Source: Methylotenera_A sp044228245 (GTDB taxonomy: Bacteria; Pseudomonadota; Gammaproteobacteria; Burkholderiales; Methylophilaceae). From it: DNA of 64,000 nt. The notes beneath the pieces are model-generated. The model saw only the letters and a program-made list of their open reading frames with translations, ran no database searches and had not been told where the DNA came from. This document shows positions 45,448 through 54,364 of the stretch, piece by piece. Location: contig JBGAVG010000001.1 in NCBI GenBank assembly GCA_044228245.1, positions 310,001-374,000 of the forward strand, written 5' to 3'. Numbering within the stretch: position 1 is the first letter of the stretch; the number at the start of each line of letters is the position of its first letter. Both the position numbers and the translations under genes were made by a program.

Positions 45448-46962
45448 TTACTCAATCGCTATTTGCGGACGATCTGCTTCTGGCCAATCCAAGTGAAAGA
45501 ACTGACCACGCGGCTGATCCAGGCGCTCATAAGTATGGGCGCCAAAGTAATCGCGTTGCGCCTGCAATAGATTGGCCGGCAGTACCGCACTGCGATAACC
45601 ATCGTAATAAGCCAATGCTGCACTGAACCCCTGTGCCGGGATACCATTGGTCACAGCCAGGGCAATCACTTTGCGCCAACCCGCCTGACCCTCATTCATC
45701 GCGTTGGTGAAATACGGGTCTAGCATCAGGTTTTTCAAACGCGAGTTCAATGCATAGGCATTGGTAATTTTTTGCAGGAACCGTGCGCGGATGATACAAC
45801 CACCACGCCAGATTTGTGCAATCTCGCCAAAGTTGAGCTTCCAGTTATACGCCACTTGCGCTTTGTCGATCAGCTGAAAACCTTGCGCATAAGCACAGAT
45901 TTTTGAGCAATACAGCGCATTTCTAATCGCCTCGATAATGGCCTTTTTGTCTGTCTCATGATGAATTACTGGGCCTTTTAGGATTTTGCTGGCTTCCACA
46001 CGCTCCTCTTTTAAGCTTGAGAGCGCGCGCGCATATACCGCAGCTGCAATCGCATTGGCTGGCGCGCCAAGCTCCAGCGCATTGGCCGCTGTCCATTGGC
46101 CAGTACCTTTTTGACCGGCTGCATCCATGATTTTATCTACTAGGAAGCCAGGGCCCATCGGGTCTTTTTGCTGCAGGATATCCCCCGTGATTTCAATCAG
46201 GAAACTGGATAGCTCGCCTTTATTCCATTCCTGGAACACTTTACCAATCTCGTTTGCAGGCATGTCGAGCAGATTCTTCATCAGCCAGTATGCTTCGCAA
46301 ATCAACTGCATATCGATATACTCAATTCCGTTATGCACCATTTTCACATAATGGCCAGCGCCATCCGGGCCAATGTACTCAGCACATGAAAAGCCACCTT
46401 CCACCGGCTTGCCGGGCTTGCCGCCTTCCAAAGGCTCACCCGTTACACTGTCTACTTTAGCAGCGATATCGCGCCAGATCGGCTCCAGTGACGACCAGGC
46501 CTTGCGCGTACCGGACGGCATTAGACTTGGACCAAAACGCGCGCCGGTTTCACCGCCAGAAACGCCGGAGCCAATAAAATCAATGCCCTTCACAGCCAGT
46601 TCTTTTTCACGACGGATCGTATCCGTCCACAATGAGTTACCGCCATCAACAATAATATCGCCTTGCTCTAAAAACGGCAGCAGTGCGTTAATCGTCACGT
46701 CCGTCGCGCTACCGGCTTTTACCAGCAGCACAATCTTACGCGGGCGTTTAATGCTCAATACGAAAGAGGCCAGATCGGTATGCCCCACCACACGTTCGTG
46801 TGAAGGCTCGTTCTTTTTGCACTCTTCGATAAAGTTGAGGGTTTTTTTCGGATCGCGGTTATAAACCGCAATAGTGTAGCCGTGATCGGCAATATTCAGG
46901 GCTAAATTCTGCCCCATAACGGCCAGGCCAACCAAGCCAATATCTGCATTTTTTATGGTCAT
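45448..46962 (-). CDS. gnd: 6-phosphogluconate dehydrogenase (decarboxylating)
   Basis: This enzyme oxidises 6-phosphogluconate to ribulose 5-phosphate with NAD(P). The 504-residue product has the nucleotide motif GLAVMGQNLALNIADHG near the N-terminus, the substrate signature GSGVSGGETGARFGPSLMPSG, the catalytic Lys in HYVKMVHNGIEYIDMQLICEAY and a C-terminal tail with THTYERLDQPRGQFFHLDWPE-like features. It is of the long, homodimeric type. In ribulose-monophosphate methylotrophs this step drives dissimilatory formaldehyde oxidation, which would fit the suspected host. It stands alone, with a terminator downstream. Confidence 0.96.
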   Translation of the reverse strand: MTIKNADIGLVGLAVMGQNLALNIADHGYTIAVYNRDPKKTLNFIEECKKNEPSHERVVGHTDLASFVLSIKRPRKIVLLVKAGSATDVTINALLPFLEQGDIIVDGGNSLWTDTIRREKELAVKGIDFIGSGVSGGETGARFGPSLMPSGTRKAWSSLEPIWRDIAAKVDSVTGEPLEGGKPGKPVEGGFSCAEYIGPDGAGHYVKMVHNGIEYIDMQLICEAYWLMKNLLDMPANEIGKVFQEWNKGELSSFLIEITGDILQQKDPMGPGFLVDKIMDAAGQKGTGQWTAANALELGAPANAIAAAVYARALSSLKEERVEASKILKGPVIHHETDKKAIIEAIRNALYCSKICAYAQGFQLIDKAQVAYNWKLNFGEIAQIWRGGCIIRARFLQKITNAYALNSRLKNLMLDPYFTNAMNEGQAGWRKVIALAVTNGIPAQGFSAALAYYDGYRSAVLPANLLQAQRDYFGAHTYERLDQPRGQFFHLDWPEADRPQIAIE

Positions 46963-47108
46963 AAAATTCTCTTTAAATGGGTAATGTACTATATTACTGT
47001 TGTGAGTCGCGCCTCAAATGTACGATAAGGCTAATAAACACGGCTTAATTTACAGACCAGGTGCAAGGTCATTTTTAGCAAGCGTAAGTATAAATCTATC
47101 CTGGAAAT

Positions 47109-47843
47109 CTATAAAGTTCTGCAAAACATCTGCAAGACTAATTGATAACACATTGTTGCCAACTCAGAATCATAACGCTGGTCCTCATCGCGCATAAAAG
47201 CATGCTGCGCATTAAATTCATGCCAGGTAAAATTCAAATTGGCCTCGGTTAACTTCTGATGTACCAGCATACGTCCGGCTGTAGGAACATGATTGTCCTG
47301 TTTACCCCAAATCATCATCAGCTCGCCCTTAATATCAGCCAGTCGGTCCATGCTGTGTTGATTGGGCTTGTTTGGGATATTATTGTTGTGCAGATCTGTT
47401 GCGTAGAAACATGCTGTTGCCTTTATTTCCGGCTGCAAAGCAGCCCGAAAAGCCAGATGGCCGCCAATGCAAAAACCCATCGCGCCAACGTGGCCGTTAT
47501 ACCAGCTTTGTTTGCCTAAATATTCAATCATTGCGCGGTTATCGCTATCGTAACCTTGCACGTCTTTCGCTGCCTTGTCCGCATTGCCCTTATCACGGCC
47601 TGCATCATCGTAGCCAAGTACAGTGCCGATGGGGTTTAATTCATGGAACACCTCTGGCACAAGCACAGCATAACCCTTGCCCGCCATCAAGCGCGCCGCG
47701 CGTTCGATTGGACCTGTTTGCTGGAAAATTTCGGAATAAAACAATATGGCAGGATAAGCTTTATCACCGGTCGGGCGATGCACATAAGTGCGCATTACTC
47801 CCGTTGGCGTTGGCAAATCAACAAAATGCGATTGGGTTAGCAT
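47109..47843 (-). CDS. Dienelactone hydrolase family protein
   Basis: This 244-residue alpha/beta hydrolase belongs to the dienelactone hydrolase family. The nucleophile elbow is AMGFCIGGHLAF, with Cys replacing Ser as usual for the family; the acid is likely the Asp in MIWGKQDNHVP and the base the His in NAQHAFMRDE. There is no signal peptide. A GGAG ribosome site precedes the ATG at 47843. The substrate is unknown: such proteins are often annotated generically as carboxymethylenebutenolidases without proof. Confidence 0.88.
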   Translation of the reverse strand: MLTQSHFVDLPTPTGVMRTYVHRPTGDKAYPAILFYSEIFQQTGPIERAARLMAGKGYAVLVPEVFHELNPIGTVLGYDDAGRDKGNADKAAKDVQGYDSDNRAMIEYLGKQSWYNGHVGAMGFCIGGHLAFRAALQPEIKATACFYATDLHNNNIPNKPNQHSMDRLADIKGELMMIWGKQDNHVPTAGRMLVHQKLTEANLNFTWHEFNAQHAFMRDEDQRYDSELATMCYQLVLQMFCRTL

Positions 47844-48007
47844 GATTTACTCCAAAATTTAACATTTCTCAAAACCTCAATTTTACCTAGCTTTAAAGCG
47901 ACTTTCACGTTAAATTTTGTGTTATGTTGATATTTAGTTTGTTTTATAAAGAATTATTTACCGAATCTACTGTCATCCGATAAACAATGCGACTTGAGGT
48001 GCCACTT

Positions 48008-49027
48008 ATGCGTTTGCTTACGATTTGTATGGTAGCTTTTTTAAGTTTGGGTTTTACCCAAAATATCTTGGGCGCCGAGCCGAATTATGAACTCGTTTAC
48101 AAACTCAAGGCTTCTGTTGTTAAAGTACATGTTGCCACGCATGCCGGCAATCACGGAGTGGGAACCGGCGTGGTAGTCGGAAAAGATCTGGTAGCTACCA
48201 ACTGCCATGTTTTGGCCAATGCGAGCGGGGTCAAAATCACCAAATTTGGCGACAGCGCAACACCAGATGCGATAAAGGCGGACTGGAAGCACGATGTGTG
48301 CATTTTGCGCTTTCAATACCTCGATCTCAACCCCGTGGAACTGGGTGATTCTGAAAACCTGAAATACGAGCAGTCGATTTTTTCAATCGGTTTTCCGGGC
48401 GGCCCACCCAAACCACAGACCACACAGGGAAAGATTAAAGCTTTATATGCGCTGGACGACAGCCAGATTGTGCGCACCGATGCCTCGTTTGTGATGGGTG
48501 CGAGCGGTAGCCCAGTATTTGACCGCGATGGCAAACTGGTTGCTATCAGCACCTTTAAAAGCCCGGGGCGGGGCGCTTATTTTTACAATATCCCGGTGAA
48601 ATGGGTAAAGGCCTTATTGAACGCACCAGAAACCACATCCCTTAAAACGGATGTCTCGCCCTTTTGGGACGCCCCGGAACAACAACGGCCATTTTTTATG
48701 CGCGTAGTGTTGCCATACCAGAATGCGCATTGGGCGGAACTTAAGGCTGTTGCACAAGAATGGATTGCAAAAGAGCCGGCTAGCCCGGAAGCCTTTTACT
48801 ATGCGGGGATTGCTGAAGAAAACTTGGGTGACTTGAACAAGGCGCAACAGTATTTCAAAAAAACACTCGCGTTGCATCCGCTTCACGTCGCTACCCTGTT
48901 CGAACTGGGCTTAATTGCAAATCAGGCAGGAAAGGCCGATGAAGTAGAAAAAACGCGTGTCGCGCTAAAAGCCATTGATAATGCGCTGGATGAAGAATTT
49001 ACCGAAGCACTGAAACCCGGTAATTAA
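48008..49027 (+). CDS. Periplasmic trypsin-like serine protease with TPR-like repeats
   Basis: The ATG at 48008 follows GAGGTG with seven-base spacing and starts a clean signal peptide (to about Ala23); an in-frame ATG 21 bases upstream has no such site. The 339-residue protein carries a trypsin-like triad: His67 in ATNCHV, Asp96 in KHDVCIL and Ser166 in GASGSPVFD. Residues about 235-330 look like two or three TPR-like helical repeats (PEAFYYAGIAEENLGDLNKAQQYFKK). It lacks the PDZ domain of HtrA/DegP, so it is a different type, perhaps with a peptide-binding repeat domain for partner recognition. Confidence 0.82.
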   Translation: MRLLTICMVAFLSLGFTQNILGAEPNYELVYKLKASVVKVHVATHAGNHGVGTGVVVGKDLVATNCHVLANASGVKITKFGDSATPDAIKADWKHDVCILRFQYLDLNPVELGDSENLKYEQSIFSIGFPGGPPKPQTTQGKIKALYALDDSQIVRTDASFVMGASGSPVFDRDGKLVAISTFKSPGRGAYFYNIPVKWVKALLNAPETTSLKTDVSPFWDAPEQQRPFFMRVVLPYQNAHWAELKAVAQEWIAKEPASPEAFYYAGIAEENLGDLNKAQQYFKKTLALHPLHVATLFELGLIANQAGKADEVEKTRVALKAIDNALDEEFTEALKPGN

Positions 49028-49042
49028 ACACTTGAAGTTTAG

Positions 49043-49261
49043 TTAATAATCGCTGCTTCTGCCGGTTGAATAACCCTGCGGAATATCATTCTGCCACTCG
49101 CCGCAATCATTGCAGCGATGGTCGTGCATGGTTGGGCTCAAAATCAGGTTGGCACTATTACAAAACTTACAATGAGTCGGGTGGATGACAGCAGCTTTAT
49201 GGTGTGTCTCGTGATGCTCGGTCGCCACTTTGCTACTGCCTAAACCGTATTTGTTGTCCAT
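49043..49261 (-). CDS. Small zinc-ribbon-like protein
   Basis: The ATG at 49261 follows AAGGAG with suitable spacing and gives 72 residues; a longer in-frame start lacks such a site. Two Cys pairs, CKFC and CNDC, 21 residues apart, with several nearby His (HHETHH, MHDHRC), suggest a zinc ribbon. The rest is polar, ending QGYSTGRSSDY. The function is unknown. It is convergent with the protease gene, separated by 15 bases. Confidence 0.75.
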   Translation of the reverse strand: MDNKYGLGSSKVATEHHETHHKAAVIHPTHCKFCNSANLILSPTMHDHRCNDCGEWQNDIPQGYSTGRSSDY

Positions 49262-49353
49262 AGCTAGCTCCTTCACACAAGTCTGGAATTACGCCTAGCG
49301 CCAGACTGTCGTTTGTATAAAATTACTCGCTTTTCTACATTAAAACAAGTGGT

Positions 49354-50319
49354 TTATTTGGGGTGAGCAGCGCGACCCAATCTATCTAAAATTGCCAGCC
49401 ATTCCGGTGCGTTTGGCGGCACTTCCACCAGCAGTAACTCAACGCCCATGTTATCCAATGCGTGGAGCGAACTGTAGAGCTGCTCTGCGAACTGTTCGGC
49501 AGAGTCTGGCAAGTTTACATAATTGCAGCCTGGCAACTCATCGCTGTTTCCGATTTCGCCAACGAGTAGGGCTGCACATTTTTGGAGGGAAGTTCTGGCA
49601 AAACTAACAAGCGCAGCGCGCGACTCAAACAACTTTATAGGCGTTTTTGGCGAGTAATGCAGCACATGCTGCCCAGGGACTTTGGGCAGGTCGTTAGTCA
49701 AATTATGTTGATTTTCTAATGCGGGCTTGCCTGCCACCACTTTAATCGCCGCCTCGCCGATCATGCCCCGCCGCAGCAAGCGCCAATTATCGCCATTTAC
49801 GCCCACGATGGTTGATTCAATGCCCACCTTGCATGCGCCGCCATCAAGTACGGCTATCTCCTCACCCAAACCGGCAGTGACATGTGCCGCCGTGGTGGGA
49901 CTTAGTTGCGTAAACTTATTGGCAGAAGGCGCCGCCAAAGCCAAGCCGCTTTGTTTAAGCAGTTGCAAGGCGAATGGATGATTTGGTACACGCAGCGCCA
50001 CGGTCGGTTGATTGCCGCGTACTATCTTAGAAACACTTTCTTTTGCAGGCAACACCAGCGTAAAAGGTCCCGGCCAGAATGCCTGCGCCAGTTTTTGCGC
50101 CAGCGGCGGAAACTCCGCCGCCCAATCGGGCACCTGGTTCGCATCGGCAATATGCACGATCAAGGGATTATCCGCAGGGCGCTGCTTAATCGCATAGACT
50201 TGCCGCAACGCCGCATCATTACTTGCATCTGCCGCCAAACCGTATACCGTTTCGGTAGGGATCGCTACTACCTCGCCGTTCTTAAGTCTGGCGATGGCCT
50301 CATCTAAATTAACGCGCAT
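49354..50319 (-). CDS. sua5: Threonylcarbamoyl-AMP synthase, Sua5 type
   Basis: This enzyme makes threonylcarbamoyl-AMP for the t6A modification at position 37 of ANN-reading tRNAs. The 321-residue protein has the YrdC domain (VAIPTETVYGLAADA, KQRPADNPLIVHIAD, GPFTLVLPA, APSANKFTQLSPTTA) plus a C-terminal Sua5 domain of about 110 residues, which separates it from the shorter TsaC. Length is typical. It stands alone between a zinc-ribbon gene and a divergent cupin gene. Confidence 0.93.
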   Translation of the reverse strand: MRVNLDEAIARLKNGEVVAIPTETVYGLAADASNDAALRQVYAIKQRPADNPLIVHIADANQVPDWAAEFPPLAQKLAQAFWPGPFTLVLPAKESVSKIVRGNQPTVALRVPNHPFALQLLKQSGLALAAPSANKFTQLSPTTAAHVTAGLGEEIAVLDGGACKVGIESTIVGVNGDNWRLLRRGMIGEAAIKVVAGKPALENQHNLTNDLPKVPGQHVLHYSPKTPIKLFESRAALVSFARTSLQKCAALLVGEIGNSDELPGCNYVNLPDSAEQFAEQLYSSLHALDNMGVELLLVEVPPNAPEWLAILDRLGRAAHPK

Positions 50320-50452
50320 ATAAATTAAAAATTTGCTAAAGAATGTATTTTACTACTTTAGAATGCGCGTAAGTTTATTTGTGATTTCACAGTAATGTGC
50401 GGGTTCAAGACGTCGCCATAGGCTAAAATAGCCGTTTTTTAATAGGACTGGC

Positions 50453-50794
50453 ATGAACCAAATTATTGTAGAGCACAATCCCGGCCATACGCGCTTAGAA
50501 GCAATGGGCGTAAACAAATGGCCAACCTGGCAGAAAGAAGTCTCGGTATTTGACTGGACATTCCCTGAGCAGGAAATCGCTTATATTTTAGAAGGCGAAT
50601 GTGTCATAACCCCAAAAGATGGAACGCCAACCGGCGGCACTGCAGTAACCTTTGGTAAAGGTGATTTAGTGACTTTTCCTGCTGGCATGACCGTCAGATG
50701 GGAAGTGAAAAAGCCGCTGCACAAGCATTATCAGCTCGATGGCACATTGATTGGCCGCATTTATCGCCGCGCTAAACTGGCATTGAAATTATAA
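50453..50794 (+). CDS. Cupin domain protein
   Basis: This 113-residue protein is a single cupin barrel of the DUF861/(S)-ureidoglycine aminohydrolase-like type: EQEIAYILEGECVITPKDG (first motif, with Glu rather than His in part) and FGKGDLVTFPAGMTVRWEV (second motif). Such small cupins bind metal or small ligands and are rarely assigned. No neighbouring pathway gene suggests the substrate. The start is the ATG at 50453, with AGGA upstream. Confidence 0.83.
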   Translation: MNQIIVEHNPGHTRLEAMGVNKWPTWQKEVSVFDWTFPEQEIAYILEGECVITPKDGTPTGGTAVTFGKGDLVTFPAGMTVRWEVKKPLHKHYQLDGTLIGRIYRRAKLALKL

Positions 50795-50816
50795 CGTTCT
50801 AAAATTAAATCTTGAA

Positions 50817-51503
50817 TCACCCGGCTTTTCGAAAAGTCAGATTGATTCGACATGGCCCAAAAGCCGGATGATGTCCGGCTTTAAGCGGCAATACGCCATG
50901 GTAAAGCAATCTTGATGCGCCGCCCCAAACAATCACATCGCCATGGTTTAGCTGGATTTTGACGGTTTTATCGGCACGTTCAAACCCACCCAATAAAAAA
51001 GTGGCCGGCACGCCGAGCGAGACGGAAACAATCGGCTGACTAAAATCACGTTCGTCTTTATCTTGGTGCAAGCCCATGCGTGCGCCAGGTTTATATTGGT
51101 TAATCAAGCAAGCATCCGGTACAAAATCAGCAAAACCCGCCTCTAGCGCAGCCTGGGCTGCAAGCGCCAGAAAGCTCGCGGGCATGGCTGGCCAAGGCGT
51201 GCCAGTATTAGGATCCAGCGTATCGTAGCGATAGCCTTTTCTATCCGTAACCCAACCCAGTTTTCCGCAATTGGCCATGGCAACGGACATGGCAAAGCCG
51301 CTCGGCGTGACCATGTGACGCAAAGAAGATTGCGCAACGATGCGATTTACATCATTTAATAATAATGCTTCATCTTGAAGCGCGGCTTTATTTTGTTGTA
51401 TAAACTTGCGCAACAACACTGCACCTTCTGCCAGTGGCAACCGATTTTGCTCAGGCAGGTTATCAAATAAATCTGTTAAATCTGTTTTTTCCATATTTAG
51501 CAT
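50817..51503 (-). CDS. alkB: DNA oxidative demethylase AlkB
   Basis: AlkB removes methyl groups from 1-methyladenine and 3-methylcytosine by iron/2-oxoglutarate oxidation. The 228-residue product has the metal ligands His146 and Asp148 (GLHQDKDE) and His202 (LLYHGVLPL), and the 2-oxoglutarate arginines Arg219 and Arg225 (RINLTFR). NQYKPGARMGLH precedes the metal site as in E. coli AlkB. The start could also be the ATG at 51494. It is divergent from an AlkA-like glycosylase gene with about 50 bases between, a compact alkylation-repair pair. Confidence 0.93.
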   Translation of the reverse strand: MLNMEKTDLTDLFDNLPEQNRLPLAEGAVLLRKFIQQNKAALQDEALLLNDVNRIVAQSSLRHMVTPSGFAMSVAMANCGKLGWVTDRKGYRYDTLDPNTGTPWPAMPASFLALAAQAALEAGFADFVPDACLINQYKPGARMGLHQDKDERDFSQPIVSVSLGVPATFLLGGFERADKTVKIQLNHGDVIVWGGASRLLYHGVLPLKAGHHPAFGPCRINLTFRKAG

Positions 51504-51553
51504 GACGCACTAATATGCTTACTTGTTCCATTCCGAAAAGCTATCATTACACC

Positions 51554-52168
51554 ATGAACCCGCAATATCAACAGGCGACTGATTTTCTCTCCCGATTAGA
51601 CACAGATTGGGCTTGGCTAATTGCAACTGTTGGCGCATGTACTTTCGACGCAGAAGCTGAACCCGGGCTTAATCCTTACGAAGCGCTAGTCCAGGCAGTC
51701 GCTTACCAGCAACTTAACGGAAAAGCGGGCGATGCGATTTTTGCAAAATTCAAACGCTATTTCGATGGGTTTCCTCAACCCGAGCAATTAATCACAACGC
51801 CATTTGACGATTTACGTGCCTGCGGATTTTCCGGCAGAAAAATTGAAACGCTGAAAGGCATTGCAGAAGGCACAGTCAGCGGCCTTGTGCCTACGCACCA
51901 AGCCGCAGAGAGCATGAGCGATGCAGAACTCATTGAATGCTTGGTCACCTTAAAAGGCATCGGTCGATGGACGGTGGAAATGATGCTGATGTTTACGCTA
52001 AAACGCATGGATATTCTGCCCGCGGATGATTTTGGCGTGGTGGAAGGCTACAAACGTCTTAAAAAACTTGAGATTGCGCCCAAACGCAAGGAAATCGCCG
52101 AGATTGGCAAGGCATGGAGTCCGTATCGCACCATCGCCAGCTGGTATTTGTGGCGCGTGCCTAAATAA
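51554..52168 (+). CDS. DNA-3-methyladenine glycosylase II-like (HhH-GPD)
   Basis: This AlkA-like enzyme excises alkylated purines. The ATG at 51554 gives 204 residues; an earlier in-frame start would push the divergent promoter region against alkB. The helix-hairpin-helix is LVTLKGIGRWTVEMMLM near residues 132-148, with the catalytic Asp in LPADDFGV. Residues NPYEALVQAVAYQQLNGKAGDAI match the N-terminal helical part. The N-terminal AlkA domain is missing, so it is the short single-domain form. It is paired with alkB on the other strand. Confidence 0.88.
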   Translation: MNPQYQQATDFLSRLDTDWAWLIATVGACTFDAEAEPGLNPYEALVQAVAYQQLNGKAGDAIFAKFKRYFDGFPQPEQLITTPFDDLRACGFSGRKIETLKGIAEGTVSGLVPTHQAAESMSDAELIECLVTLKGIGRWTVEMMLMFTLKRMDILPADDFGVVEGYKRLKKLEIAPKRKEIAEIGKAWSPYRTIASWYLWRVPK

Positions 52169-52172
52169 CCTC

Positions 52173-54125
52173 TTAATTCAGAACACGCTGGATATGGCCA
52201 GAGTCAATAATGTTTTGGATACTGCGCCCCGCCGCCTTGGATTGGTACATGGCAATGTCAGCCTGCTTCAGTATTTCATCTATACTGCCATAGCGACTAT
52301 GCAGCAAGGCCGTGCCAATGCTTGGTGTGCTGCGGTGAACATATCCGGCCAGATCATAAGGCTGTGTAAGCGTCCGAAAAATTTTCTGGCTGAGGTGCTT
52401 AGCTTGATCCTTAGCTTCCGACGAGCTCTTACTTAAATTCTCTAACATCACCACAAACTCATCGCCGCCCAGGCGCGCCACGGTATCGGATTCACGCAAG
52501 CAGGATTTCAGCCGGCTGGCAACTTGCTGCAGCAGCAAATCACCCACATCATGGCCCTTGGTATCGTTTAGTGCCTTGAAGCGATCCAGATCAATGAACA
52601 ATAATGCACCGTAGTTCTTGCTGCGAGCGCTGGCAGCTAAAGCATGACGCGCACGATCCAGCAGGAAGCGGCGATTGGGAAGGTCAGTAAGAGCATCATA
52701 ATAAGCAAGATTTCTGATCTCCTCTTCAGCCCGTTTGCGTTCGGTGATGTCAGCGCGGATGGCGATATATTCATACGGTTTTCCATCCTCGCGCATAAAA
52801 GGCACGATAGTGGTATCCACCCAATACAAATCACCGTTCTTTTTGCGATTGCAGACCTCGCCATGCCAGACTTTGCCGTTAGCTACGGTGCGGTACATCT
52901 CTTTGAAAAAACCTTTGGGGTGATGGCCGGAATTGAGCAGGACGTGATCCCGTCCCAGCAGTTCCTGGTGTGAATAACCGCTGATAGCACAGAATTTGTC
53001 ATTAGCATAAGTGATGCGCCCCTGTACATCAGTTGTGGCAACAATGGCATGCTGATCCAGCGCATACTTCTGTTGCTCCAGAGATGCCAGCGCCCGATGT
53101 GCAATCGCTCTTTCTTCAACCAAGGCCTGCTCAGCCAGCTTGCTCTCAGTGGTATCTTGCAGTGTTTCAATAACAGCGGTGATCTGTCCATTCATATCTA
53201 GAATGGGCGCAGCATCAAAAATCACGTAACGGCGTTTGCCGCCAATATCGTCAAACCAGGCTTCGGCGTGCCAGCCGGTTTCCAGCAGCGTAGATTGCCG
53301 TTGCACAGGGTAATAGCTTCCAGCCAGATCTTTTTCTGAATTCAGTACCAGATCGGCCAAGCACGGACGTGGCCTAGGGTAAAACCCGCGCCAGGCTTCG
53401 GCTTTGCCGATCATGTCTTCAGCGGCCACGCCAGTGAGCGCTGCACAGGCACGATTCCAATGTAATACGCGATGCTGCGCGTCAATCATGAAGGTAGCAA
53501 CACTCTGGTTCTCGATAAATTGCTGGAATTGTTGTTTCTGTTCTATAACCGCCAGTTCGGCAGCCTTGCGCTTGCTGATATCAGTTTGGGTCCCCAGCAT
53601 ACGCAACGGCTTGCCATTTTGGTCCCACTCCATTACTTTTCCACGATCAAGAACCCATAAATAGCTGCCGTCTTTGCACCGCATTCTGTGCTCGGATTCG
53701 TAGGCAGGTGTTAACCCTGAAAAGTGTTTATCAATCGCTTCATAGACATGCTCCTTATCGTCCGGATGGATAAGTCTATCCCACTCGTCAGGGCGATCGT
53801 CAATTTCAATATCGGCATAACCCAGCATTTCTTTCCAGCGGTGAGAAATGAATGTCCTGTTTGTCTGCGCATCCCAATCCCATATCCCCTGATTGCTGCC
53901 TTCGATCGCGAACTGCCAGCGTTCCTCGTTTTTTCTGGATTTTTCTTGCCTGAATAAATATCTGAGCCATAGTGCGAAAATTCCTGCCAGCAATAGCGCG
54001 ACACTGAGGCCTATAAACAGAGGCGGTTGCGCCAGGATGGCAACAAATGCCAGGCATAACCCGGCACCTAAGCACAGAGCTGAAGGTCTCAATGTGTTAC
54101 TCGCCAATAAGTTAATGATTTGCAT
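52173..54125 (-). CDS. Membrane-bound PAS-PAS-PAS-GGDEF diguanylate cyclase
   Basis: The protein makes cyclic di-GMP. Of 650 residues, about 15-58 form two membrane helices with almost no periplasmic loop, then three PAS/PAC sensor units follow (the second with NQSVATFMIDAQHRVLHWNRACAAL; the third with GRITYANDKFCAISGYSHQELLGRDH), and then a GGDEF domain. The active site R-L-G-G-D-E-F is intact near residue 552. RESD lies five residues before it, the inhibitory I-site, so product inhibition is expected. No EAL or HD-GYP domain is present. Its ligand is unknown. Cyclic di-GMP could affect the pilus system, but no direct link is seen. Confidence 0.92.
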   Translation of the reverse strand: MQIINLLASNTLRPSALCLGAGLCLAFVAILAQPPLFIGLSVALLLAGIFALWLRYLFRQEKSRKNEERWQFAIEGSNQGIWDWDAQTNRTFISHRWKEMLGYADIEIDDRPDEWDRLIHPDDKEHVYEAIDKHFSGLTPAYESEHRMRCKDGSYLWVLDRGKVMEWDQNGKPLRMLGTQTDISKRKAAELAVIEQKQQFQQFIENQSVATFMIDAQHRVLHWNRACAALTGVAAEDMIGKAEAWRGFYPRPRPCLADLVLNSEKDLAGSYYPVQRQSTLLETGWHAEAWFDDIGGKRRYVIFDAAPILDMNGQITAVIETLQDTTESKLAEQALVEERAIAHRALASLEQQKYALDQHAIVATTDVQGRITYANDKFCAISGYSHQELLGRDHVLLNSGHHPKGFFKEMYRTVANGKVWHGEVCNRKKNGDLYWVDTTIVPFMREDGKPYEYIAIRADITERKRAEEEIRNLAYYDALTDLPNRRFLLDRARHALAASARSKNYGALLFIDLDRFKALNDTKGHDVGDLLLQQVASRLKSCLRESDTVARLGGDEFVVMLENLSKSSSEAKDQAKHLSQKIFRTLTQPYDLAGYVHRSTPSIGTALLHSRYGSIDEILKQADIAMYQSKAAGRSIQNIIDSGHIQRVLN

Positions 54126-54364
54126 ATATCCTTATCGGCAATGATTACAAAAACTTAATTGCGTTAAAAGCATAAAGTCATTGACTGACTAAACAACATA
54201 AAGCGGGAGTTTTTTAGAAGGTTAGTGCGCCTAATCTATGTTGGCAGAATCGCACTAGGTCAACGACGACTCATCGGTATACTTTCATATACTTACTGCC
54301 TTATTCACAGCACTAACCATATAGATTATAACGCACCGGATTCTTTGCCCCGTTTGATTTTATA

